Origin: CAZLMG01 sp964560765
GTDB lineage: Bacteria; Bdellovibrionota_B; Oligoflexia; Oligoflexales; CAZLMG01
Length of the DNA: 64,000 nucleotides
Assembly: GCA_964560765.1 (NCBI GenBank)
Contig: CAZLMG010000002.1
Location: forward strand, 1-64,000
Reading direction: 5' to 3'
Below, piece by piece: positions 17,060 to 25,607 of the stretch. Every line of letters begins with the position of its first letter. Within the stretch, counting starts at the first letter, position 1. A program made the position numbers and the translations under genes. The notes below the pieces were generated by a model. It saw nothing but the letters and a program-made list of their open reading frames with translations. It was not told where the DNA came from and searched no databases.

Positions 17060-18306
17060 GACACTTCCTCCCATTCCATACCGGCTAAGTAGTCTTGATC
17101 CTCTTGGTTGGCTGCTAGCTTTCGCTCGCGAGTTTTGACGATTCGCCGCGTCAAATCCAAGGGCGCAGTTGCTCGATCAAACTTTGATCCGCCCAATTTG
17201 GCGCTTTGTTCGAAGTAAGTTAGCGCTTTTTCCGGCTCATTGCAGCGGATGTAGCCCAAACCGACATTGAACATCAATTTGGCCTTCAACACGGCGCCTT
17301 CGCCCACATGCCGCAGCGCAAATTGATAGAGTTTGATCCCGTCCTCTTGGCGACCGGCGCGCATGGCCAAGATCGCCCGCATGTTAAGAAATGCAACGAC
17401 ATCTTCGCTCATAGGTGCGCCCGCATGCATCAGGCCAGCTGGCACCTTGCCGTCGATCAAGCCCACTTTCACCTGCGCATCACGAAGGCGTTCATCGTCC
17501 GGCGCGGCAACGTCTTTTACTTTACCCAAGACGCGATGCGCATTCATCGCATCACCTGTATTTAGGTAAATGTCGGTGAGCATTAGCAGTCGTTCGGCAT
17601 TGAGATCTTGAAAAACGCTCAATTTCTCGAACGTCTCCACGGCCTCGCCGATACGCCGCGACCGCAGATAGTGCCGCCCTAGAGTGTTGGCAGCCCACAG
17701 ATTTTGCGGGTTCTGCCGCAATAATTTTTTGAGTGTTGCTTCTAGTTTTTGCGGCTGCAGCAGCCGCTGATGGATCATAGCCAGCAGTCGCAGCGACTCC
17801 TCACCCCCACGACCAGCTTCAGCCACTTTTTGCGCGAGAGCCTCTAAACCGAGACGGTCATTGCGTCGATGCAGTTTATCCATCTCATCTTCATAAAATG
17901 AGATGGATCCAAGCCGTTCCACTTCAATGGCAGTCGCTTTCATGTGGTCGCGGAAATGGCTATCTCGTTCTGGACCCACCGCCGTATATCGACAACCGGC
18001 CTCAGCCGCCACCAGCATATGCTTTTCGTCGGCCTGCAACGGATGACTCACAAAGGCAACTTTATGCACATTTACTTGATCGTGCGCTGTGAGAGTGCGG
18101 ACCACCTTCGCTAACGCCGCGGGTTGGGTGAAATCAAGGACGCCAATGAGAAAATGCCACCCTTCTCCATTGGCCGGCAGTTCTCCCGCAGGCATGCAAC
18201 GCAGAAAGGGAAAGGGTGCCAGCACCCGATGCAATGCCAGGACGGAGGCATCGTCTCCGGCAAAAAATACCTTTCGCGTCTGCTTGATGTCGAACATTGC
18301 AGTCAT
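17056..18306 (-). CDS. TPR-repeat protein with an N-terminal receiver-like region
   Basis: 416 residues, no signal peptide. Residues about 10-130 show an alternating strand/helix pattern like a response-regulator receiver, but no clear phosphorylatable Asp constellation stands out. Tetratricopeptide-type helices follow to about 380, and the C-terminus is acidic. It lies 33 bases after the 185-residue hypothetical gene and is the last gene of the mutL-miaA run. It is probably a cytoplasmic scaffold; the partner is unknown. Confidence 0.75.
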   Translation of the reverse strand: MTAMFDIKQTRKVFFAGDDASVLALHRVLAPFPFLRCMPAGELPANGEGWHFLIGVLDFTQPAALAKVVRTLTAHDQVNVHKVAFVSHPLQADEKHMLVAAEAGCRYTAVGPERDSHFRDHMKATAIEVERLGSISFYEDEMDKLHRRNDRLGLEALAQKVAEAGRGGEESLRLLAMIHQRLLQPQKLEATLKKLLRQNPQNLWAANTLGRHYLRSRRIGEAVETFEKLSVFQDLNAERLLMLTDIYLNTGDAMNAHRVLGKVKDVAAPDDERLRDAQVKVGLIDGKVPAGLMHAGAPMSEDVVAFLNMRAILAMRAGRQEDGIKLYQFALRHVGEGAVLKAKLMFNVGLGYIRCNEPEKALTYFEQSAKLGGSKFDRATAPLDLTRRIVKTRERKLAANQEDQDYLAGMEWEEVS

Positions 18307-18339
18307 GTTGGGGGCAAGGTCTCCACAAACAACAAACGT

Positions 18340-18897
18340 TTACGCTACCAACCTCGGTGGCAATTTGTACAACTGATCGTGCTTTTGGCGTTCGGCCGCG
18401 ATTCGCTTGCCGATGGCCGTAAGGCTCTCACGACGATGCTGCGACGAGCTCTTGACGCGCACCATGACGCCGTCACTATCTAGTTCCCAGCGTTCAAAGC
18501 GCTGAATCACTTTCGCCCAACGCTGTTCGCACAATTGTAAAATACGGATCCAGCGCAATATATCCGTCCAAACATTCCCTAATTTCATGACCCGATCAAA
18601 GCGGCCTTGCGTGAGCTGTAACAGCTGCATAACCGATAGTCCTCGACCGGTGCCCTTACCGCTGATACGCCAGTCACCGCCGCGACGCTGCAAACGGTCG
18701 AGCAACTCATGTACCTTGCCCACATCGAAGAGTAACGACTCAATCAAACCGGTCCAATCCGCTGCTGCTTGTGGTCGGCCATCGGCACTTGACGCCGTGT
18801 CATACAACGCCGCAACCGCTGTCAAAAGGCGGTACGTCGCCTCCATGACATGAATGGCATCATCGGCCGCAGCCTTATTGCTCGCAGCGGAATTCAA
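18340..18897 (-). CDS. hypothetical helical protein
   Basis: 185 residues, largely helical, with many Arg, Gln and Leu and no signal peptide or membrane segment. A TTG at 18895-18897 is the likely start, with a modest TAGGA upstream. It sits between miaA and the TPR gene on one strand with short gaps, suggesting co-transcription. I recognise no family. Confidence 0.6.
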   Translation of the reverse strand: MNSAASNKAAADDAIHVMEATYRLLTAVAALYDTASSADGRPQAAADWTGLIESLLFDVGKVHELLDRLQRRGGDWRISGKGTGRGLSVMQLLQLTQGRFDRVMKLGNVWTDILRWIRILQLCEQRWAKVIQRFERWELDSDGVMVRVKSSSQHRRESLTAIGKRIAAERQKHDQLYKLPPRLVA

Positions 18898-18948
18898 CGG
18901 TGCCGTCCTACTTGCGGGTTTACCTTAGGGATTGAGTCTAGAATTATT

Positions 18949-19857
18949 TTAGCGCGTTGCTAGCGTCTTTGCCAAATCCACGACCCGGTCGATTTCAATG
19001 GGACCCAAGACACGCAGAGTCGCTTGGACCTTTCGAAACCAAGTATCCTGCCGCTTGGCATATTGCCGGGTTGCCGCCGCAATGCGGTCGCCCAATTCCG
19101 ATTGTTCAAATTCATCTGCTAAAAACTGTACAACTTGCCGATAACCGATGGATTGCATCGGCTTGCAATCCTTGGAGACGCCTTGAGTCAGAAGGCCCTG
19201 CACCTCCTGCACCAACCCTTGCGCCAGCATCTCTTGACTGCGCTGGTTTATGACCGTGTGCAGGTGGGCGCGATCCGGAGCAACAATCACCACGTGCGCC
19301 GCTGGATCCTGCTCGCCCTTTACTTCGGTCAACTCATGAAACGGCTGGCCAGAACTCACCCGAATCTCGAGCGAGCGCAAGAGTCGCACCCGGTCGTGCA
19401 CATGCAGCTCAGCCGCCCGATCTGGATCCAGTCGCCGCAAGAGCTTAGCCAGTTCCGCCGTGCTACGTTTGGCAAGGCGCCGACGCAAGTCTTCATCCGA
19501 CGGTAATTGTTCATGAAAGGCTGGGCCAATCAACGCCCGAAGATATAATCCAGTCCCACCCACGACGATGGGCAAGCGCTCTCGCCCTTGAATGTCCTGA
19601 ATCACTCGCCGCGCATCAGCTGCAAAACGAAAGGCATCGTAGGTAGCATCCCAGCGGACTGACCCAAAGAGTTGGTGCGGGACGCGCGCCTGGTCGGCAG
19701 CTGAAGGCGCCGCCGTACCGATTTCAAAGCCCTGGTAAAGTTGTACCGAGTCGCAACAGACCAGTTCGCCGTTGCACGCTTCCGCGATACTCATCGCCAG
19801 CTGCGATTTACCACTCGCTGTGGGTCCGGCGATCACGAGAAACGGCGCAGTCGTCAT
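18949..19857 (-). CDS. miaA: tRNA dimethylallyltransferase
   Basis: Transfers an isopentenyl-type group to A37 of tRNAs reading UNN codons. 302 residues. P-loop GPTASGKS at 11-18, DSVQLYQGFEIGTA (substrate-binding Asp/Gln region), GGTGLYLRAL and the C-terminal RQYAKRQDTWFR are all present. The start overlaps the mutL stop by four bases (ATGA), a common mutL-miaA pairing that suggests translational coupling. Confidence 0.98.
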   Translation of the reverse strand: MTTAPFLVIAGPTASGKSQLAMSIAEACNGELVCCDSVQLYQGFEIGTAAPSAADQARVPHQLFGSVRWDATYDAFRFAADARRVIQDIQGRERLPIVVGGTGLYLRALIGPAFHEQLPSDEDLRRRLAKRSTAELAKLLRRLDPDRAAELHVHDRVRLLRSLEIRVSSGQPFHELTEVKGEQDPAAHVVIVAPDRAHLHTVINQRSQEMLAQGLVQEVQGLLTQGVSKDCKPMQSIGYRQVVQFLADEFEQSELGDRIAAATRQYAKRQDTWFRKVQATLRVLGPIEIDRVVDLAKTLATR

Positions 19858-21770
19858 CGATCAAACCAAGCGGCAACCTGGCTGTGGCTAAACCAGCGAA
19901 AGACGCGGCGACCATGCGGGCAATTGTGCACAAAATCCACATCAGCGGCTTCCCGCAAAAGCAGCTGCAAGTCTTCTGCACACAGTTCTTCACCGGCACG
20001 CACCGCCGCATGACAAGCCATCGTCGAGAGCAATGGATGTAAAGCCGTCTCCGTAGCCATCGTCCCCGTGTGATTCGCCAAATCGTCCGCCAACTGCTCG
20101 ATCATGCGCCCCACGTCGGCCCGCATCAGCAAAGATGGGACGGCGGTCACGTCCACGGTTGTCGCATCCACGGGCGCACATTCCACGCCGCAAGCGCGAA
20201 GTTCTGTCGCGTGCTCACGCAACCTCGCCACTTGCTCCGCCGATAAACTCACCGACTCGGGCACGAGCAAGCGTTGCATTTCTCTCAGTAGTGATTCATT
20301 GCGTACCAATCGTTCGTACAGTACTCGTTCGTGAAAGGCATGTTGGTCGACAGCCAGCAGTCGCTCGCCGGTCTCAAACAGCAAAAAACAACGCGCAAAG
20401 CTGCCAAGATACGTCAGTTCGCTCCAAGGCACGCCAAAATCAGCACCTGATTTTTCCTCGGCAAACATCGACCGAAAATTCACCGCAGACTCTGTCGTTG
20501 CCAGTGGCTGAGCGGCGGCCGCCGCCGCACTCCAGGCGCGAGCCGAGGATGAACTTGATCCGGGTGCACGGGCCACCATGCCCCGCGCATGCGCCGCCTC
20601 AGAAAACGACTCGCGCGACGTTAGCGGCGAGGATTCGCGAAACACCGGCGGCAAATACGTAGGAATAGAACTTCCAGCTCCTGGCGATGCGTGCTGGGCG
20701 AAGTTCGAGTCTTCTTGAGTGTGCCAGGCTCCTGTTTCGCCTTCGCCCGTCGTCCAAGCGCCATGTCGCAGCTGGCCGCGAATGGCCATGGCCACCAAAG
20801 CCTGCACATCGTTGGCGTACTGAAATCGCACTTCGGTCTTGGCTGGATGTACATTTACATCGACCAAAGATGGGTCCATGCTGATGTTCAAAACCACGAC
20901 CGGATAGCGCCCTTTCAGCAAATGACTGTGATAGCCGCGCAGTATCGCCGAGCGCAGGGCCCGGTCCTTGACTAAGCGTCCGTTGATGAAGGTGAATTGC
21001 CACTTGCCACTGCCCTTTTCCTGGCCCGGCGCCGACACTAAACCCACGATACTACCGTAGTTGTCCTGCTTATTGACCGCTAAGAGGGCATCCACGTCGA
21101 CGCCCGTTAGAACCTGAGATGCTCGTTCGCGTATCGCCGGCAAAGAATCCGCGGGATTTTCCGTAACGGCTGTCACTTCAAAAACCAATTTGCTATTGTG
21201 CTGCAGTGAAAAGCCCACGTCCGGATGTGCCATTGCCAAGCCCTGCATCAGCTCGTGAATGGTCGCCATCTCGGCAGCGCTGCTCTTCAAAAAACGAGCC
21301 CGCGCCGGCACATTAAAAAAGAGGTCACAGACCGTGATTTCGGTCCCCTCTGGACCATTCCAATCGCTCAATTGCGGGGCGACCCCGCCATCTGCCGTCA
21401 AACGGGTTCCGACGGTGGACTGGCGCTCGCGCGTCTGCAGAGTTAGGCGCGAGACGCTGGCGATGGACGCCAAGGCTTCGCCGCGAAAGCCCATGGAGGC
21501 GATGGCAAATAAGTCTTCAGCCTGTTGGATCTTGCTGGTGGCATGTCGCAGCAACGCCTTGGGCACATCGTCCCGACTCAAGCCGCAGCCATTATCACGG
21601 ACCGTGATACGTTTCCGTCCCCCCTCTTCGAGCTCGACGGTGATATTCGTCGCCCCCGCATCGAGGGCATTTTCTACAAGTTCTTTCACCACACTAGCGG
21701 GTCGCTCGACGACTTCTCCGGCTGCTATCTTGTTAATCACGGCGTCTTCGAGTAGATGTATGCGACCCAT
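19854..21770 (-). CDS. mutL: DNA mismatch repair protein MutL with endonuclease motif
   Basis: 638 residues. The N-terminal GHKL ATPase shows ELVENALDAGA and the GFRGEAL segment. The C-terminal metal-binding endonuclease motif DQHAxxExxxxE is present at 475-486, with supporting ACHAAVRAGEE and CPHGRR motifs, so this MutL probably nicks DNA itself and needs no MutH. The ATG at 21768-21770 is chosen because AAAGGAGG lies 11 bases upstream; an in-frame ATG at 21797 has no such site. A Ser/Ala-rich linker (about 345-425) joins the domains. Divergent from engB. Confidence 0.97.
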   Translation of the reverse strand: MGRIHLLEDAVINKIAAGEVVERPASVVKELVENALDAGATNITVELEEGGRKRITVRDNGCGLSRDDVPKALLRHATSKIQQAEDLFAIASMGFRGEALASIASVSRLTLQTRERQSTVGTRLTADGGVAPQLSDWNGPEGTEITVCDLFFNVPARARFLKSSAAEMATIHELMQGLAMAHPDVGFSLQHNSKLVFEVTAVTENPADSLPAIRERASQVLTGVDVDALLAVNKQDNYGSIVGLVSAPGQEKGSGKWQFTFINGRLVKDRALRSAILRGYHSHLLKGRYPVVVLNISMDPSLVDVNVHPAKTEVRFQYANDVQALVAMAIRGQLRHGAWTTGEGETGAWHTQEDSNFAQHASPGAGSSIPTYLPPVFRESSPLTSRESFSEAAHARGMVARAPGSSSSSARAWSAAAAAAQPLATTESAVNFRSMFAEEKSGADFGVPWSELTYLGSFARCFLLFETGERLLAVDQHAFHERVLYERLVRNESLLREMQRLLVPESVSLSAEQVARLREHATELRACGVECAPVDATTVDVTAVPSLLMRADVGRMIEQLADDLANHTGTMATETALHPLLSTMACHAAVRAGEELCAEDLQLLLREAADVDFVHNCPHGRRVFRWFSHSQVAAWFDR

Positions 21771-21814
21771 GGCGAACACTGCCTCCTTTGCCGGCATGAC
21801 TTTGGACTTGAACG

Positions 21815-22396
21815 ATGAACAGCTCGTATATCACCAGTGCTAAAAAACCGGAACAGCTACCGCCCTTTGATAAGCCCGAGATCGGCATCGTCGGCCGCTC
21901 GAACTGCGGAAAATCAAGTCTAATCAACGCATTACTGCAACATCGCCAGCTCGCCCGCGCCAGCCGCACGCCGGGCCGTACGCAGATGGCGAACTTCTTT
22001 TCGGTGGACGACCGGGTCATCGTCTGCGACTTGCCAGGGTATGGCTGGAGCGAAACCGGCATGGACGTTCGCAAAGATTGGCAGGGTTTGCTCAAGGCCT
22101 ATGTCAAACGCAGTAATATCACCCATCTGCTGTTCCTGATGGATGCGCGACGGGACCTCGATGACGAAGAGCGACTGATGTTGCGCTGGCTGCAGGGCAA
22201 CGGCACGCTGGTCATGGTCCTTACCAAGACTGACAAACTTTCTAAACGTGATGTGCAAACCGCCACCCAGAATATGCAAGCGGAACTCACCGACCTAGGC
22301 CTCGTAACCGCGCAGGTCTTTCCCGTTTCCAGTTTGAAGAAGACGGGTTTGGAAGAACTGCGACGTATCGTCGGCCTTGTGGCAGCTAAGACGTGA
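21815..22396 (+). CDS. engB: ribosome-biogenesis GTPase EngB/YsxC
   Basis: 193 residues. G1 is GRSNCGKSS, the switch is SRTPGRTQ, G3 is DLPGYGW and G4 is TKTDK. Members of this family assist large-subunit assembly. It is divergent from mutL with only 44 bases between the chosen starts, so at least one promoter must lie within a coding region. It overlaps the next frame (CDF transporter) by four bases. Confidence 0.97.
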   Translation: MNSSYITSAKKPEQLPPFDKPEIGIVGRSNCGKSSLINALLQHRQLARASRTPGRTQMANFFSVDDRVIVCDLPGYGWSETGMDVRKDWQGLLKAYVKRSNITHLLFLMDARRDLDDEERLMLRWLQGNGTLVMVLTKTDKLSKRDVQTATQNMQAELTDLGLVTAQVFPVSSLKKTGLEELRRIVGLVAAKT

Positions 22397-23355
22397 GTCG
22401 CGAGCACCCTATGCAATCTAAATCCTCACCAGTAGGCAAGGACGATCCGGTCTTGGCCCGTGCCGCCTGGGGCAGTTTACTCCTGGCCATATTCAAATTC
22501 GCCGCCTACTTGACCACGGGTTCTGTTTTGCTGCTGGCCACATTCTTGGACTCAGTCGGCGATAGCATCGTCTCGCTCATCAACCATAAGGTGCAGTCTG
22601 CGTCGCGCGCCCGGCCCGACCGTGAGCATCCCTTCGGCCATGGTGGCTATGAAGTTATTTCTAGCTTGGTTCAAGGCAGCGTCCTCACCAGCTTTGGCAT
22701 CATGATCGTAGTCGAGTCGATCACGCGGCTGGCAACCTTCACACGACGTACCCATGAACTAGAAAATCTGGGGGTCGGAATTGCAACTTTGGTTGTCGCC
22801 GCGGCGGGTGGGCTGGTTCTGCAAGCGTATTTAGCAAAGCACAAGCAAAAGCTTGACGCACGCCGCGAACGATCGCTCAGCATCAACGCCGATCGGGCGC
22901 ATTACCTGGCAGACTTTTGGGTAAATGCCGCCAGCGCCCTAGCCCTAACTTTGATGGCCCTTACCGGCTGGGAATGGCTCGACCCGCTCTTTGGCTTGGC
23001 GGGCGCCGCGATGCTGATCAGAACGGCCCTACCGATTCTCACGCACGGTGTCCGCGACATCCTGCACACGGAGATTGAAGCCAACCTGCAGCGCGAAATC
23101 GTCCAGACCGTGCTGGAGAGTGACCCATCGGTCCAAGGAATTCATCGTCTCCGGGGCCGACGCTATGGCCCAACCCTATTCCTCGATTTTCATCTCAAAC
23201 TATCGGCGGAGCTGTCGCTACAAGCGGCACACGACGTGGGCGAAGTAGTACGGCGAAAGTTGCGTCACGTCATACCCGACACGGATGTCATCATCCACCT
23301 TGACCCAGATACAGAACCCGACGACGAATTGTGGGATCCCGCCTACAAAACGTAA
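22393..23355 (+). CDS. cation diffusion facilitator transporter
   Basis: 320 residues with about six membrane helices and a cytoplasmic C-terminal domain. Metal-site residues match the YiiP/FieF pattern: D53 and D57 in FLDSVGDS, H170 and D174 in AHYLADFW. This predicts proton-coupled efflux of Zn(II) or Fe(II)-like ions at the inner membrane. The GTG at 22393 overlaps the engB stop; an ATG at 22411 is an alternative. Convergent with dabB, 21 bases apart. Confidence 0.93.
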   Translation: MSREHPMQSKSSPVGKDDPVLARAAWGSLLLAIFKFAAYLTTGSVLLLATFLDSVGDSIVSLINHKVQSASRARPDREHPFGHGGYEVISSLVQGSVLTSFGIMIVVESITRLATFTRRTHELENLGVGIATLVVAAAGGLVLQAYLAKHKQKLDARRERSLSINADRAHYLADFWVNAASALALTLMALTGWEWLDPLFGLAGAAMLIRTALPILTHGVRDILHTEIEANLQREIVQTVLESDPSVQGIHRLRGRRYGPTLFLDFHLKLSAELSLQAAHDVGEVVRRKLRHVIPDTDVIIHLDPDTEPDDELWDPAYKT

Positions 23356-23376
23356 AAGATGTCCCTTCTACCCCAT

Positions 23377-25602
23377 TCACTGAGTCAGCAAAGCCAAGAT
23401 AAATCCAGAGACCAAGGCCATCCCCACCACCATGGCAGCGTACACTTGTTCCCGGGTGGTAAATGCGTGCACCTGGGGATCGACCACGTCCATCCTTGCT
23501 CCGTGAAACAACCAAATGTAGCTGCGATAGACAGCCATACCTGAAATGGCCGCAGCCAGCATCAAGGCTAATTGCGCGTAGAGGCCGGCTTCCGCCAACA
23601 GAGTGTGCCCAGCAGCATCGTGCACAAAATAACTCGCCGTCAACGGCGCGCCGCAGATGACCAAGGCTAATCCTAACGCCATCTCCGCCATGCGTTCATC
23701 ATGGGCAAAGAACCCACGAAAGGCTCGCCTCGGTGCCGAACCAAGTACACGATCACTGCGATCCATTTGCAGGTAGAAAACCATCACCGTCACGTGCAGC
23801 AGCACGCCCCCCAACATGGTCCATTGGCACGTTCTGTCGTTAATCAAACCCAATACTGTATAGGACTGCAAGAGAGCATTCGACACATGCAGCAATCGCC
23901 GAGCCCATGTCCGCGTCCAAGCAGCAATCGATGCGTGCCAGAGAGCGCTGGCCGGCAGGAGCACAGCAGCCGCAGACTGGACGTGCGTCAAGTCGCCTGG
24001 CGGCAGCCAGCGACTGCAGAAAAGTGTAGCGACCGTCTGCGCCAACCCGGAAAGCCATATCCACTGCTGGGTTCGCTTGATTGAAGCTGCTGTTTCCAAG
24101 TGGGAGGATTCCCTCTCGGGCATACACCAACCCAAAATTGGCAAAGTTCCACCGCACAGAAGAATCCCCATGACGGTGATGCAACCTTGAAAGGTCGGAC
24201 TCAACGAATTCCACGAAGAGGTCCATGCATTGGCATGGACGGTCGTCGCCAACAGCAGGAGCCCCACCGTACTGCCGAGCAAGACAGGCCACCTGCCGAT
24301 ACCCTGGCCATAGATCCAGCCACCCAGCCTTTGCAATCCGGCGGTAGCCCGCGCCCATGCATTCAGGACAGGCATCACGGCACCGGCAAATGCCGCCTCC
24401 AACCAGAACCCGTTACGAGACCAGAGGAAAAGTTGGCGCTGCCAGGACAGAGGCAAATGTCGTTCAATACCCCGTTGACGCCGCTGCTGGATAAAGCCAA
24501 CCATAGCCGGGTTCTCGGCAAAATCCTGCAACAACGATCCTGCTCTCAGAAAGTGCCAGGTCCGCAAGACCGTGTGCGAAAACATATGCAACTCGGCGAC
24601 GCGGACGAAACCGAAGGCCAGTTCCATATACATGACGCCGACTTGCGCCATAGACGCATAGGCCAGCTGAGATTTTACATTCGCAACGACGCGCCCCGAT
24701 AACACGCTAAGCGCCAACGTGATAAATCCTACCGCCCCGACCGCAAACCGCAGGCCTGGCCAGGGGCTCCAAATGCCATAGGTACGCAGCAGAAGAAAAA
24801 CTCCAAGGTGAATGGAAAGTGCGCCATAGAACACCGCACTCGATGGCGATGGCCCCTCCATGGCACGCGGCACCCACCAGTGAAAGGGAAACTGCCCGGA
24901 CTTCGCCAACGATCCAAAGACGAGGAGCGACGGAATCAGCCAGCTCAGTGCGGGATGGTCCGGATGCGGTGCAAAGACAAACGAAGAGAGGTTGGCAAAG
25001 TGAACGCCATGTCCGAGTTCATGAATTAGGCCAATCGCAACGATCAAGCCGATATCCGCCAATCGATAGGCACAAAATACCATCCAGCTATTTTCTGCGG
25101 CACGATGGTTGTAGCGGAAAAACCCGATAAGCAGCACCGAACAGATGCCGACTAGCTCCCAACCAATGAGCAGGGCGTCCAGTGTCCCCGCCAGGCAAAC
25201 CAAACCAAGCCCAGCGCGCATCAGACCGATGCAAACAAAAAATCGCTTGAAGCCACGATCACCGATCAAATAGTTGGTCGAGAAGTGCACGACCAGAGTC
25301 AAAATGATGTCCGACAGCAAGAGATATCCAGCACCAACCGAATCGACGTAAAGGGCCAGCGGAACATCAGAGTCCCCCAGCGGAAACCATTCGCCGAAGT
25401 CAAACATCCATTCCGTCACATGACTGCGCAAAGTCACAAAGAACAGACCCGCCGAACAAATCAGCGACACCACACTCAAAGCCCGCAAGCTCGACGCTAA
25501 ATAGCGATCAGACGAAAGTTGCGATCTGAGGAAAATCAATATTGTGATCGCTCCCGACCACAGAAACGGCGCAAAAATTGCGAAAAGGGTCCAGTGAAAC
25601 AT
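23377..25602 (-). CDS. dabB: DabB-like proton-channel subunit of an inorganic carbon pump
   Basis: 741 residues of NuoL/MrpA-type antiporter-like membrane protein. Key residues include E149 in LLIGWELVG, and K234 with H241 in KSGQFPFHWW followed by PRAMEGPSPSSA. Known DabB partners of DabA are about 550 residues. Here the sequence continues to a second hydrophobic block ending in a NuoL-like segment (GAPLTASYF, then YRSYIWLFHGAR). ATG 25602 is preferred because GGAGGG lies eight bases upstream; GTG 25611 overlaps the dabA stop (GTGA). It would couple proton flow to CO2 uptake by DabA. Confidence 0.88.
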   Translation of the reverse strand: MFHWTLFAIFAPFLWSGAITILIFLRSQLSSDRYLASSLRALSVVSLICSAGLFFVTLRSHVTEWMFDFGEWFPLGDSDVPLALYVDSVGAGYLLLSDIILTLVVHFSTNYLIGDRGFKRFFVCIGLMRAGLGLVCLAGTLDALLIGWELVGICSVLLIGFFRYNHRAAENSWMVFCAYRLADIGLIVAIGLIHELGHGVHFANLSSFVFAPHPDHPALSWLIPSLLVFGSLAKSGQFPFHWWVPRAMEGPSPSSAVFYGALSIHLGVFLLLRTYGIWSPWPGLRFAVGAVGFITLALSVLSGRVVANVKSQLAYASMAQVGVMYMELAFGFVRVAELHMFSHTVLRTWHFLRAGSLLQDFAENPAMVGFIQQRRQRGIERHLPLSWQRQLFLWSRNGFWLEAAFAGAVMPVLNAWARATAGLQRLGGWIYGQGIGRWPVLLGSTVGLLLLATTVHANAWTSSWNSLSPTFQGCITVMGILLCGGTLPILGWCMPERESSHLETAASIKRTQQWIWLSGLAQTVATLFCSRWLPPGDLTHVQSAAAVLLPASALWHASIAAWTRTWARRLLHVSNALLQSYTVLGLINDRTCQWTMLGGVLLHVTVMVFYLQMDRSDRVLGSAPRRAFRGFFAHDERMAEMALGLALVICGAPLTASYFVHDAAGHTLLAEAGLYAQLALMLAAAISGMAVYRSYIWLFHGARMDVVDPQVHAFTTREQVYAAMVVGMALVSGFILALLTQ

Positions 25603-25607
25603 GTGGC

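Noticed and set aside
24100..24702. 200-residue open frame opposite dabB
   Set aside because: It is Pro/Gln/Arg-rich, without hydrophobic core or start site, opposite a clear NuoL-like gene.
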